A stretch of 17,554 nt of DNA from Bacteroidota bacterium (GCA_023427845.1 JAEYZX010000052.1:1-17554), one strand, 5' to 3'; counted from the stretch's first letter, positions 1-7,104 are shown. The notes: generated by a model not told the origin, from the letters alone. Translations and numbers: made by a program.

Positions 1-1
1 G

Positions 2-202
2 TCCGGACCTATTCCGCATGAACTAGAGCGGTTGATCCATTTGTCGGAACTGAACCTGTCCTACAATAAATTCTCCGGGACTGCTTCCGCATATCTTGCG
101 CGAATCGACAAGTTCAACCTGACAATGATCGATAATAACGGGATCGCAATGGCACTAGGGATCAATACGACAAAAAATCAGGCGATTGCAACAGAAGAAT
201 AA
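2..202 (+). CDS. Leucine-rich-repeat protein, C-terminal end (5' part outside window)
   Basis: The frame is open from the window edge and stops at TAA 200-202. The first residues (G-P-I-P-x-E-L then L-x-x-L-x-L-S-x-N-x-F-S-G) match the 24-residue leucine-rich repeat of the plant-like class, which is also found in many Bacteroidota surface proteins. After this repeat come about 40 residues without a repeat, which look like a C-terminal cap or tail. No Por-secretion sorting domain and no membrane segment is visible in the part present. The role is probably protein-protein interaction, but the substrate and location cannot be judged from 66 residues. A strong terminator follows 18 nt after the stop. 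The LRR assignment is fairly sure and the function is not known. Confidence 0.72.
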   Translation, partial: SGPIPHELERLIHLSELNLSYNKFSGTASAYLARIDKFNLTMIDNNGIAMALGINTTKNQAIATEE

Positions 203-220
203 AGTTACATTTAAGTTATA

Positions 221-260
221 AAAAGGCGTGTTGATTGCAGCACGTCTTTTTTATTTTTGG
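221..260 (+). terminator. Rho-independent terminator after the LRR gene
   Basis: A 10-bp stem (221-230 with 241-250, one G-U pair) encloses a 10-nt loop and runs into a T-rich tract. It closes the transcript of the LRR gene and separates it from the phosphoesterase gene. Confidence 0.8.
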
Positions 261-317
261 GGTGGTAAGATGTAACGTATCCGTGAAATTCTGTTAAATT
301 TTTTGCGGTGAAGAAAT

Positions 318-325
318 TACCTTTG
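318..325 (+). promoter_or_regulatory. Candidate -7 box (TACCTTTG) for the phosphoesterase-barrel gene
   Basis: This is a full match to the Bacteroidota -7 consensus TAnnTTTG, 32 nt before the start codon at 358. A TTTG occurs at 302-305, but the 12-nt gap is too short for a standard -33 box, so only the -7 element is convincing. The predicted transcript start is near 332. Confidence 0.45.
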
Positions 326-357
326 GGAAAACTGCGAAGGCACAAAGACCAACATTC

Positions 358-3300
358 ATGAACTTCAAGGCTGTTTACCGGCTGGCTGTACTCGTTGTCA
401 GCAGCGTAGTATTCAATTCGTGCGCCACATATCACGCACAATCCGGAAGCAAGAAGCCCATAATCATTAAAGGCGATTTCAAACCGTCGGAAATCTCACA
501 CACCGTCCTTTTAATAGGTGATGCAGGAAATGCCGATAAAAATCCTTCTGCCGAAGTGCTTCGGTTATTTGAAAATCGATTGATGCAGTGCGACACAAAT
601 TCGACTGTGATTTTCCTTGGCGATAATATCTATGAGAGAGGCATGCCGCCCAAAGGCACAAAAGGTCGCCCCATGGCCGAAGAAAAACTGAACCGGCAGC
701 TTCAGCTGACCCGAAATTTTAAAGGGAAAACCATTTTCATTCCGGGGAATCATGACTGGTACAACGGAATCGAGGGCATGAAGGAGCAGGAGAAAATGGT
801 TAATGAATTTTATAAACCTGAGATAGCGTTCCTGCCTCAAAATACATGCGGAATCGAAACGATGCCCATCAATAATGATATCGCTATGATAATCATCGAC
901 AGCTATTGGTATCTGCAGGACTGGGATAAGCTGCCGGAAATAAATTCGGGCTGTGAAATCAAAACCCGCGAACAATTTTTTGATCGTCTGGAAGATGAAC
1001 TCACGCGCAACCAAAACAAAACGATATTGCTTGCAATACATCATCCTTTGATGACCCACGGCTCACACGGCGGAGAATTCCCGTTTCGGGAACATCTTTT
1101 CCCTTTGGAGCAGGATATTCCGTTGCCAATCATCGGCACATTGGGAATTCTGTTCCGAAAAACGTCGGGTGTGAGTGTGCAGGACATCCAAAATAAAAAA
1201 TACGGTGCGATGGCAAGGAGGATCAAAACCCTGATCGCAAACAAACCGAACGTCATCGTTATTTCGGGGCATGACCACAACCTTCAGTACATCGATCAGG
1301 ATGGCATCAAGCAAATTATAAGCGGATCAGGCTCCAAAAACGAAGGTGCCCGCGCAATAGGTGATAAGGACTTTTCATACGGTCGAAATGGCTATGCCGA
1401 GCTACAGATCCGAAAGGCAGGTGGAGCCAAAGTTTCGTTTTACGGAATCACATCCGATGGGAAAGAAGGTCTTCTCGCCGAACGCGAACCACTGATCGAC
1501 CGGCCAAAACCAAATCTGCGTCAATTTTCAAACCACTTTGCCGCAATGAAGGACACCTCGGTCTATGCGCCTGCAATGACCGAGAAAAAGCCACTTTATC
1601 GTTTTTTTTGGGGAAAGCATTTCCGAAAACAATATGGCATTAAAGTTACTGTACCGCAGGTAAGTCTCGATACATTGTATGGCGGCCTTGCTCCGCAGCT
1701 TGCCGGCGACGACGAACAGGCTCGATCGCTTACGCTCGAACACCGTAACGGGAATCAGTATGTGATGCGTGCGCTGCGAAAAAATGCGACGCGTTTCCTT
1801 CAGGCCGTAGCTTTTAAAGATCAGTTTGTTGAAGAAGACTTCCGCAATACGTTTACGGAAGAATTCATACTTGATTTCTATACGACCTCACATCCTTATA
1901 TGCCACTTGTGGTCGCCGGACTTGCGCAGAGAATTGGCGTAAACCATCCGAATCCGAGGTTGTATTATATACCGAAACAGGATCGGCTTGAACTATTCAA
2001 TGATGATTTCGGCAATGAACTTTATTTGGTTGAAGAACATCCGACTGATGCATTCCGAAACCTAAAAAGTTTTGGCAAACCCGTGCGAATTATCGATACG
2101 GAACAGTTACTCGAAAACCTGATTGACGACCGTAAATATGTTGTCGACGAAGAACAATATATCCGTGCGCGGCTGTTCGACATGCTGATTGGCGATTGGG
2201 ACCGCGGCGCCGAACAATGGCAGTGGGGCGAGTACCATGAAAATGGCAAGGTAATCTACCGTCCGATCCCGCTTAACCGAGACCAGGCATTTACGAAGTT
2301 TGATGGCGCGCTGTTTAAAATCATAATGAATTTCCCTCCGGTCAGGCATATGAAATCATTTGACGATAAATTAAAAAATGTGAAGTGGTTCAACCGATTG
2401 GCGTATAATCTTGACCTTGCGCTGATTACAAATTCCGATAAGGCAGTATGGCAGCGACAGGCAGATTATATTGTTTCGAATCTTTCCGATAGCGAAATAG
2501 ACCTCGCATTCAAAAATCTACCTTCCGAAATGCAGGATGCCGATGCGCAGAAAATTCGCGAACAATTAAAAGCACGTAAACTGCAACTGGGCACTATCGC
2601 GACGGAATATTACAACCTGCTTCAGAAAATCGTACTTATTCCGGGTTCGGTCAAAAAAGATAAGTTTATAGTCACACGGAATGCTGAATCGTATAATGTA
2701 AAGGTCTTTGAACTCGACGGACAAACTGAAAACCTGGCCTTTAACCGGAATTATGATGCTGGTTCAACAAATGAACTGTGGCTTTACGGTTTATCGGAGG
2801 ACGACGTGTTTGAAGTCCGCGGAACTGCAAAAAAGATAAAGCTTCGGCTAATGGGCGGCGGCGATAAAGATTTATATGATATTGAAGACGGGAAAAAAGT
2901 AAAAATCTATGACTTCATTTCGACCGATAATGATTTGCTTCAGGCCGGAAATGCAAAATTGGCATTAAGCGATTCGTATGAGCGTAATAACTATGATTAC
3001 CAAAAGCCTAAATATAATATTCTTGCCGGTTATCCAAATCTTGGGTTTAACCCTGACGACGGAATAAAGGTCGGTGCCGTCGTAAACTACAGCATCAATA
3101 CTTTCAACAGTTATCCGTTGGCGCAGAAGCACAGCATCACCGGAAACTATTATTTTGCAACCGGTGGATATGAATTGCTTTATAAAGGCTTTTTTCCCGG
3201 TCTATTTCATAAATGGGATTTTGTGCTGGATGCGCTGTATACAAGTCCGAATTTCAGTATCAATTTCTTTGGTTTTGGAAATGAAACTTCAAATCGCGAT

Positions 3301-4059
3301 GATTCGCTTGGAAAAGATTACAACCGCGTAAAGATGCGCACGGTCAGGATCGCACCTTCAATCGAGTGGACCAACGAAGAAGGTTCTTCTGTCGTGCTGC
3401 AGACGTCATACGAGCGTAATCGTGTAGAGCAAACCGGCGGCCGATTTATTGCAGAACCAGGGGTCGTAAATTCCGAAGTATTCAATTATCAGGATTTCGT
3501 GGATATCAATGCGAAATATACGTTTGCGAATTATGATAACATTTCTAATCCAACGTTAGGAATGACTTTTTCAATCCTTGGAGGATATAAGCTGAATCTG
3601 AACGAAACGTCACGACAAATCCCGTATACCGATGCATTGCTGGGTTTCAATTATAGATTATCGACAACTGGAAACTGGGTATTGGCAACAGTCGTGAAAG
3701 GTCGCGTTTTGTTTAGCGATGATTATGAATTTTATCAGGCTGCGACTGTAGGCGGCGATCTTGATCTCCGTGGTTTCAGGAATGGCCGTTTCACGGGTAA
3801 GCATTCTTTCTTGCATAGTACTGATTTGCGGTGGAACCTCGGAAAATTCAAGAACGGCCTGGCGCCGATTTACTATGGCGTATTCGGCGGCTACGATTAC
3901 GGGCGTGTTTGGCTGCCTAACGATTATTCAGAACAGTGGCATCAATCGGCCGGCGGCGGATTGTGGCTGAACGGTGTTAATTTGGTGACGGCCAAGCTTT
4001 CGTATTTCTATTCCAGTGATGGCGGACGCGTATCGTTTGGCCTGGGTTTCGGATTTTAA
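358..4059 (+). CDS. Lipoprotein: metallophosphoesterase + kinase-like middle region + outer-membrane beta-barrel
   Basis: 1233 residues. A lipoprotein signal peptide ends at Cys22 (F-N-S-C). Residues about 45-330 carry the calcineurin/purple-acid-phosphatase metal motifs in order: GDAG 54-57, GDNIY 88-92, GNHDW 130-134, HHP 228-230 and GHDHN 304-308. They are complete, so an active dinuclear-metal phosphohydrolase is likely; the substrate is unknown. Residues about 450-650 are not a standard phosphatase part. YVMRALRK (468-475), ELYLVEE (554-560), GDWDR (612-616) and NRDQAF (641-646) line up in the order of the beta-3 lysine/arginine, hinge, catalytic and metal-binding segments of HipA/FAM20-type kinases. 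Residues about 890-1233 are a beta-barrel ending in Phe, like BamA/surface-antigen C-termini. The start has a -7 box upstream and the gene stands alone. Domains 1 and 3 are secure; the kinase-like reading is inference. Confidence 0.88.
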   Translation: MNFKAVYRLAVLVVSSVVFNSCATYHAQSGSKKPIIIKGDFKPSEISHTVLLIGDAGNADKNPSAEVLRLFENRLMQCDTNSTVIFLGDNIYERGMPPKGTKGRPMAEEKLNRQLQLTRNFKGKTIFIPGNHDWYNGIEGMKEQEKMVNEFYKPEIAFLPQNTCGIETMPINNDIAMIIIDSYWYLQDWDKLPEINSGCEIKTREQFFDRLEDELTRNQNKTILLAIHHPLMTHGSHGGEFPFREHLFPLEQDIPLPIIGTLGILFRKTSGVSVQDIQNKKYGAMARRIKTLIANKPNVIVISGHDHNLQYIDQDGIKQIISGSGSKNEGARAIGDKDFSYGRNGYAELQIRKAGGAKVSFYGITSDGKEGLLAEREPLIDRPKPNLRQFSNHFAAMKDTSVYAPAMTEKKPLYRFFWGKHFRKQYGIKVTVPQVSLDTLYGGLAPQLAGDDEQARSLTLEHRNGNQYVMRALRKNATRFLQAVAFKDQFVEEDFRNTFTEEFILDFYTTSHPYMPLVVAGLAQRIGVNHPNPRLYYIPKQDRLELFNDDFGNELYLVEEHPTDAFRNLKSFGKPVRIIDTEQLLENLIDDRKYVVDEEQYIRARLFDMLIGDWDRGAEQWQWGEYHENGKVIYRPIPLNRDQAFTKFDGALFKIIMNFPPVRHMKSFDDKLKNVKWFNRLAYNLDLALITNSDKAVWQRQADYIVSNLSDSEIDLAFKNLPSEMQDADAQKIREQLKARKLQLGTIATEYYNLLQKIVLIPGSVKKDKFIVTRNAESYNVKVFELDGQTENLAFNRNYDAGSTNELWLYGLSEDDVFEVRGTAKKIKLRLMGGGDKDLYDIEDGKKVKIYDFISTDNDLLQAGNAKLALSDSYERNNYDYQKPKYNILAGYPNLGFNPDDGIKVGAVVNYSINTFNSYPLAQKHSITGNYYFATGGYELLYKGFFPGLFHKWDFVLDALYTSPNFSINFFGFGNETSNRDDSLGKDYNRVKMRTVRIAPSIEWTNEEGSSVVLQTSYERNRVEQTGGRFIAEPGVVNSEVFNYQDFVDINAKYTFANYDNISNPTLGMTFSILGGYKLNLNETSRQIPYTDALLGFNYRLSTTGNWVLATVVKGRVLFSDDYEFYQAATVGGDLDLRGFRNGRFTGKHSFLHSTDLRWNLGKFKNGLAPIYYGVFGGYDYGRVWLPNDYSEQWHQSAGGGLWLNGVNLVTAKLSYFYSSDGGRVSFGLGFGF

Positions 4060-4121
4060 AGTTTGCTTCCAGTTACGTAAACATTAGTAAAGCGCTAACA
4101 GATTTCAGTTGAAATAAAAGC

Positions 4122-4129
4122 TAAATTTG
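4122..4129 (+). promoter_or_regulatory. Candidate -7 box (TAAATTTG) for the stress-protein gene
   Basis: Full TAnnTTTG match 27 nt before the ATG at 4157. No TTTG is present at the usual 19-nt spacing upstream, so the promoter call rests on the -7 element alone. Confidence 0.45.
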
Positions 4130-4156
4130 AGAGAATAACCATTTAAAACTTCGATT

Positions 4157-4666
4157 ATGAGCGAGATAAAGAATTTAAGCAGTCATGAAGCCGCAGCCAA
4201 AATAAAGGAATTGGCAGAAGACATAAAAATTTGCATGTTTTGTACCGAGCTTACTACATTGCCCATTGCAACACGTCCGATGAGCGTGCAGGAAGTCGAC
4301 GACGAAGGAAATCTGTGGTTTATAAGTTCACAGCAAAGCAATAAAAATTTTGATATATTGCATGATGACCGTGTGCAGTTGCTGTTTTCAAGCATTTCCG
4401 ATTCACATTACCTGTCACTTTTTGGCAATGCGACGATTTATCGCGACAAAAGCAAGATAGAGGAAGTCTGGAGCCCCATCGCCAAAGCATGGTTTGAGCA
4501 TGGCGAGAACGATCCCGATGTCACGGTAATAAAAGTAAGGCCCACCGATGCGTATTATTGGGATACCAAGGCGGGAAAAGTGGTGACGTTGCTAAAAATT
4601 GCAGCTGCCGCAATCACAGGAGGCAATGCTGAAGATGTAGGCATCGAAGGCAGATTAAAGCCGTAA
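4157..4666 (+). CDS. Pyridoxamine-5'-phosphate-oxidase-fold general stress protein
   Basis: 169 residues, the usual size for the COG3871 (general stress protein 26, YdaG-like) group. The N-terminal helix (about 8-24) is followed by the split-barrel flavin-binding fold. Recognisable segments are I-C-M-F-C near 25-29, T-R-P-M 39-42, L-W-F-I-S 53-57 and the strand V-Q-L-L-F-S 73-78, and the late K-V-R-P-T-D-A-Y-Y-W block (126-135) is typical of the family. Members bind FMN, FAD or F420-like cofactors and are commonly induced by stress; the exact reaction is not known for this group. The protein is cytoplasmic with no signal peptide. It has its own -7 box and is followed by two small genes and a DUF892 gene, a neighbourhood that also points to stress. 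Family is confident; cofactor and substrate are open. Confidence 0.87.
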   Translation: MSEIKNLSSHEAAAKIKELAEDIKICMFCTELTTLPIATRPMSVQEVDDEGNLWFISSQQSNKNFDILHDDRVQLLFSSISDSHYLSLFGNATIYRDKSKIEEVWSPIAKAWFEHGENDPDVTVIKVRPTDAYYWDTKAGKVVTLLKIAAAAITGGNAEDVGIEGRLKP

Positions 4667-4767
4667 TGGTAATCCTGTAACCAATTGAGGCAATAATATA
4701 AACAAGCCTGTACGCGGAATCGGTAAATTTATAGGAAAACATCTTATCCAAACCAAAAATTTATAAT

Positions 4768-4950
4768 ATGAGAGCAGCAAAAACAAACTCGACGCCTAAA
4801 AAAACCGCATTGGAAAATTTAGCAGAGAATTTAACCGGGATGAAATACAAACGAATTCAGGTCAGGAACAGACAATACATTCGGAATCTGCTTAAAACGA
4901 ATCAGCAATTACTAAAAGATCACCACGTAAACAGTTTAATCTTATTCTAA
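4768..4950 (+). CDS. Small basic hypothetical protein (60 aa)
   Basis: I do not recognise this family. The protein has about twelve Lys/Arg against three Asp/Glu, so it is strongly basic. A helix-prone middle (residues 13-50) contains the basic stretch K-Y-K-R-I-Q-V-R-N-R. There is no signal peptide or membrane segment. The stop lies 4 nt before the start of the acidic gene at 4955, which suggests co-transcription and possibly translational coupling. A near -7 box (TAAATTTA, 4724-4731) lies 37 nt upstream of the start. A nucleic-acid-binding or acidic-partner-binding role would fit the charge but is only a guess. That the gene is real is supported by the tight spacing and the promoter-like sequence, not by homology. 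Confidence 0.55.
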   Translation: MRAAKTNSTPKKTALENLAENLTGMKYKRIQVRNRQYIRNLLKTNQQLLKDHHVNSLILF

Positions 4951-4954
4951 AGCT

Positions 4955-5386
4955 ATGATACCAAATAAAAACGACGATCAAGATTTCGATAATTCCGAAA
5001 GCCGGAATGATGAGGTGTTTTCGCGACATCCTGATGGAAGTCACGATATACCTTTGGATGCACAAGGTGGCCGTGAAACCGATAAAGGAACTGTTGAAGG
5101 TTATTATTCATCTTCCGAAGATAAGTATCTCGCCAACGAACAGCCCGGAGTCACTTACACCGACGAAAGTAAAGCCAGCACCAGTTTACTGAATTCTGAT
5201 GATGTTGAAGACGGAACGGCGCAAAACTCCGATTTGTGGGATGCCGACAAGAAAAATTCGCGGAATTCTGAGGCATTCAACCAGGATGAATACATTTTGA
5301 ATGAAAACATTGACCTGGATGAAGATGGTTTCCGTTCGTTATCATCCGACGACGATGTCGAAGATATAAATACCACCGATGGATAA
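4955..5386 (+). CDS. Acidic, probably disordered hypothetical protein (143 aa)
   Basis: I do not recognise a named domain. The protein is very rich in Asp, Glu, Ser and Asn, has few hydrophobic residues and almost no aromatic core, so it is probably intrinsically disordered and strongly acidic. A short motif is repeated: S-D-D-V-E-D-G at about 81-87 and D-D-D-V-E-D-I near 132-138. The segment H-P-D-G-S-H-D-I-P-L-D-A-Q-G (25-38) looks like a conserved linear motif. There is no signal peptide. It begins 4 nt after the basic 60-residue protein and is closed by a terminator at 5408, so the two probably form one transcript. Its position between a general stress protein and a DUF892 protein suggests a stress or desiccation role, which is inference. 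Confidence 0.65.
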   Translation: MIPNKNDDQDFDNSESRNDEVFSRHPDGSHDIPLDAQGGRETDKGTVEGYYSSSEDKYLANEQPGVTYTDESKASTSLLNSDDVEDGTAQNSDLWDADKKNSRNSEAFNQDEYILNENIDLDEDGFRSLSSDDDVEDINTTDG

Positions 5387-5407
5387 CATTTTAAAATTCA
5401 CAATATG

Positions 5408-5430
5408 GCCGCAATTTGCGGCTTTTTTTT
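5408..5430 (+). terminator. Rho-independent terminator after the acidic-protein gene
   Basis: A perfect 6-bp GC-rich stem (5408-5413 with 5417-5422), a 3-nt loop and eight T residues. The T-tract reaches into the stop codon of the converging DUF892 gene, so the two genes share this end. It is one-directional, as no T-tract follows the stem on the minus strand. Confidence 0.85.
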
Positions 5431-5971
5431 ATCCCGCCTCTTCGAAGTAGATCGACGACAGCGCAATTTCGGCGAGTAAGCTGTGAGCATGCTGCTCGGT
5501 TATGATTGCATCTTCGAGATACAATGCCGCTTTCTTTTCGCCAATAACCATTGCGTCGGCAAATAACTTTTTGAAAGAATCGATTTCGAGAAGCATAATG
5601 CTTTCGCAGATAGCAATAATTGAAGCATCACCCGCATATCCCATAACCTCGCTGTTGATTACTTTTTCGGCTTCTTCAATTAGCGCCGCCATTTCGGGCG
5701 ACTTATATCCGACGGCTCTTTCCTGCATGGCGTCGAACACATGAATGATACAGATCACCTGTGCTTTGGCTATTTCCAATTGCTCTTCGATTGCTGTTGC
5801 GAGTTCATACGAAGTAGCTTTCTTTAATAACCTCGGAAGCAATTCCACAAGTTCATTTTCAACCCAGTACCGCATGCGTAATTGTTCATCAAACTGTTGA
5901 CGCAACTGCTCGGGAGATAATTTCTTTTTGGAGGTTCTTTTTTTTGGGGTTGCTTTTTCCGATTTTTTCAT
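5429..5971 (-). CDS. DUF892 / YciF-like ferritin-like protein with eroded metal site
   Basis: 180 residues. A Lys/Thr/Ser-rich tail (1-18) precedes four helices of the DUF892 ferritin-like fold: Q-L-R-M-R-Y-W-V-E-N-E-L-V-E-L-L-P-R-L (30-48) is helix 1, the T-S-Y-E-L segment (53-57) starts helix 2, M-A-A-L-I-E-E-A-E-K (94-103) lies between helices 2 and 3, and A-L-Y-L-E-D-A-I near 149-156 belongs to helix 4. Family members such as E. coli YciF are stress-linked and can bind two metals through Glu and His of the helices. Here the usual E-T-x-x-H-V of helix 2 reads A-K-A-Q-V, and the usual V-E-H-Y-E of helix 3 reads I-M-L-L-E, so several expected ligands are absent (compared with a family pattern from memory). 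The fold is likely kept but metal binding is doubtful. No clear TAnnTTTG promoter is visible upstream. Confidence 0.78.
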   Translation of the reverse strand: MKKSEKATPKKRTSKKKLSPEQLRQQFDEQLRMRYWVENELVELLPRLLKKATSYELATAIEEQLEIAKAQVICIIHVFDAMQERAVGYKSPEMAALIEEAEKVINSEVMGYAGDASIIAICESIMLLEIDSFKKLFADAMVIGEKKAALYLEDAIITEQHAHSLLAEIALSSIYFEEAG

Positions 5972-6024
5972 TGTGACTGAATGCAGGTTTACATGAATAA
6001 ACGAAGAATCATAAACGCTTCGTA

Positions 6025-6036
6025 TATGTGCACATA
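6025..6036. promoter_or_regulatory. Perfect 12-bp palindrome upstream of the DUF892 gene
   Basis: TATGTGCACATA is its own reverse complement and lies about 55 bp upstream of the DUF892 start (5971, minus strand). It could be an operator for a dimeric regulator. No -7 consensus box is visible nearby, so the regulatory reading is tentative. A second small inverted repeat (TTATCA...TGATAA, 6057-6072) lies just beyond. Confidence 0.3.
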
Positions 6037-6120
6037 CGTTTGTGCTACTTTTTTAATTATCAATTGTGATAAGGCGTCCGATTTTGAGTGAATCGCCTCG
6101 TTTAATTTTGCGATGGTCAT

Positions 6121-6195
6121 AGCTGTAATTTTTTCTCAAATTTCATTCTTATGTGGGCGACGCACATTATTTGATTTTCCGAAATTTTTACAGCT
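6121..6195. repeat. Imperfect 75-bp inverted repeat in the DUF892-DUF892 spacer
   Basis: The outer arms AGCTGTAA (6121-6128) and TTACAGCT (6188-6195) are perfect complements, and inner arms TCAAAT/ATTTGA and ATGTG/CACAT nest inside around a GC-rich apex. The 275-bp spacer 5972-6246 otherwise holds no gene that I can support. This may be a structured RNA end or a decayed small element. Confidence 0.35.
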
Positions 6196-6207
6196 TTTAC
6201 ATGGCAT

Positions 6208-6232
6208 AAAAAAAAACCTGTCTACTGACAGG
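6208..6232 (-). terminator. Rho-independent terminator of the truncated DUF892 gene
   Basis: Read on the minus strand, a perfect 6-bp stem (CCTGTC/GACAGG, 6217-6222 with 6227-6232) with a 4-nt loop is followed by nine T residues. It starts 14 nt after the stop of the 70-residue gene and shows that this short gene has its own proper transcript end. Confidence 0.85.
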
Positions 6233-6246
6233 CAACTTTTAGCGAT

Positions 6247-6459
6247 CTATCGCGATTTCATTTTCTTTATTTTAGGACCGGTCTTCGGCATTGCTTTCAG
6301 TAGTGTTGTTTCATTCCAATATACATCCTGTAGTTTTTCATCATAAAGGTCTTCAAAGTTGTCGATTACTCGAGTTGTGGCCTTGTAAGCTTTCTCATTG
6401 CCGGGAGTGGGTCTGTGTAAAGATTTCATGGTAATAGGTATTTGTGATGTGTCTGACAA
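6247..6459 (-). CDS. Short DUF892-like protein, N-terminal helix only (70 aa)
   Basis: Residues about 34-58 (N-F-E-D-L-Y-D-E-K-L-Q-D-V-Y-W then N-E-T-T-L-L-K-A-M-P) match the first helix of DUF892/YciF-like ferritin-like proteins, which normally continue for about 150 residues. Here the match ends with K-T-G-P-K-I-K-K-M-K-S-R and a stop, so helices 2-4 and most metal ligands are missing. The gene is nevertheless closed by a clean terminator and has no internal stops, so it may be a functional small protein rather than debris. The start could instead be the internal Met11 (6429), just before S-L-H-R-P. It lies 276 bp upstream of the full-length DUF892 gene on the same strand and is probably its paralogue. 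It could also be a deletion remnant. Confidence 0.6.
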   Translation of the reverse strand: MSDTSQIPITMKSLHRPTPGNEKAYKATTRVIDNFEDLYDEKLQDVYWNETTLLKAMPKTGPKIKKMKSR

Positions 6460-6574
6460 AGTTGGCCGTTACAACTAAATTTTCTTTTATACAATTTTTT
6501 ACATTATTTGTATGATTCCCATTTTCGTCGCCTACTAAATTAATAATCAATGGGTTGAATCGTGCGCGAAAGAA

Positions 6575-6877
6575 TCACCGGTCGGAATCGCTGTGCAGTT
6601 TGTCATGAATTTCGTCAAGGACTTTTTTCGACGTATGCTTAAGAAACAATATAGTTGCGCTTACCAACGCGGAAATGCTATTAGCAAGGATGATCGGCAG
6701 GTCGTCATCAAGAATACCGTAGGTAATCCATACGATAAACCCCGTCAGCAGCAACGAATACGTCATCGTCGAAATGCTTTGTGTCGATTTTGTGCGGATG
6801 ATTTTAAAAGCCTGCGGAATGTTTGCGGCAGTAGTCAGCACCGCAGCCACCAGTCCAAGTGCCTGAATGTAGTCCAT
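6575..6877 (-). CDS. SemiSWEET sugar transporter (MtN3/PQ-loop family)
   Basis: 100 residues with three predicted membrane helices (about 4-24, 36-56 and 59-79), the size of a bacterial SemiSWEET, which works as a homodimer for passive sugar transport across the inner membrane. The Pro-Gln motif of helix 1 is present (N-I-P-Q, 19-22), followed by the conserved K-I-I-R-T-K-S-T-Q-S-I-S loop. Trp50 and Asn66 sit 16 residues apart, the same spacing as the sugar-pocket Trp48 and Asn64 of the Leptospira protein. The C-terminal tail is charged and cytosolic. The gene is isolated, with 115 bp to the gene downstream and a divergent tRNA upstream; a near -7 box (TACATTTA, minus strand 6900-6893) lies ahead of the start. 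The transported sugar is unknown. Confidence 0.9.
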   Translation of the reverse strand: MDYIQALGLVAAVLTTAANIPQAFKIIRTKSTQSISTMTYSLLLTGFIVWITYGILDDDLPIILANSISALVSATILFLKHTSKKVLDEIHDKLHSDSDR

Positions 6878-6985
6878 AGTGTTAGTTTATTGTAAATGTA
6901 TTAAGATTGACATCGATTTTGTTGCAATCAAAATGGTTCTTCTTACATTATTGCAAGCCGCCTGGTCTAATTTTTTCATAAAATA

Positions 6986-7016
6986 TTTGCCAAAGCTAAT
7001 AATCGTTGTATATTTG
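6986..7016 (+). promoter_or_regulatory. Consensus Bacteroidota promoter of the initiator tRNA
   Basis: TTTG (6986-6989), a 19-nt spacer and TATATTTG (7009-7016) give a perfect match to the -33/-7 promoter used by the Bacteroidota primary sigma factor. Transcription would start about 7022-7024, a few bases before the tRNA. This is the best promoter in the window. Confidence 0.85.
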
Positions 7017-7027
7017 CACTCGAACAG

Positions 7028-7100
7028 CGCGGGATAGAGCAGTAGGCAGCTCGTCGGGCTCATAACCCGAAGGTCACAGGTTCGAGTCCTGTTCCCGCTA
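7028..7100 (+). tRNA. Initiator tRNA-Met (anticodon CAT)
   Basis: The cloverleaf folds fully: acceptor 7028-7034 with 7093-7099, D-stem GAGC/GCTC, anticodon loop 7059-7065 with CAT at 7061-7063, T-arm 7076-7092. Initiator features are visible: the 1-72 position is unpaired (C opposite T), three G-C pairs end the anticodon stem (GGG/CCC, 7056-7058 with 7066-7068), and an A-T pair sits at 11-24. It therefore delivers formyl-methionine at translation start and is not the elongator tRNA. The discriminator is A7100 and CCA is not encoded (the next bases are CTA), so CCA must be added after transcription. It stands as a single-gene unit between a consensus promoter and a terminator. Confidence 0.96.
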
Positions 7101-7104
7101 CTAC

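Noticed and set aside
565..1059. 164-codon minus-strand frame
   Set aside because: Antisense to the complete metallophosphoesterase motifs, with no domain of its own.
4183..4395. Minus-strand frame inside the stress-protein gene
   Set aside because: A shadow of a clear pyridoxamine-phosphate-oxidase-fold gene.
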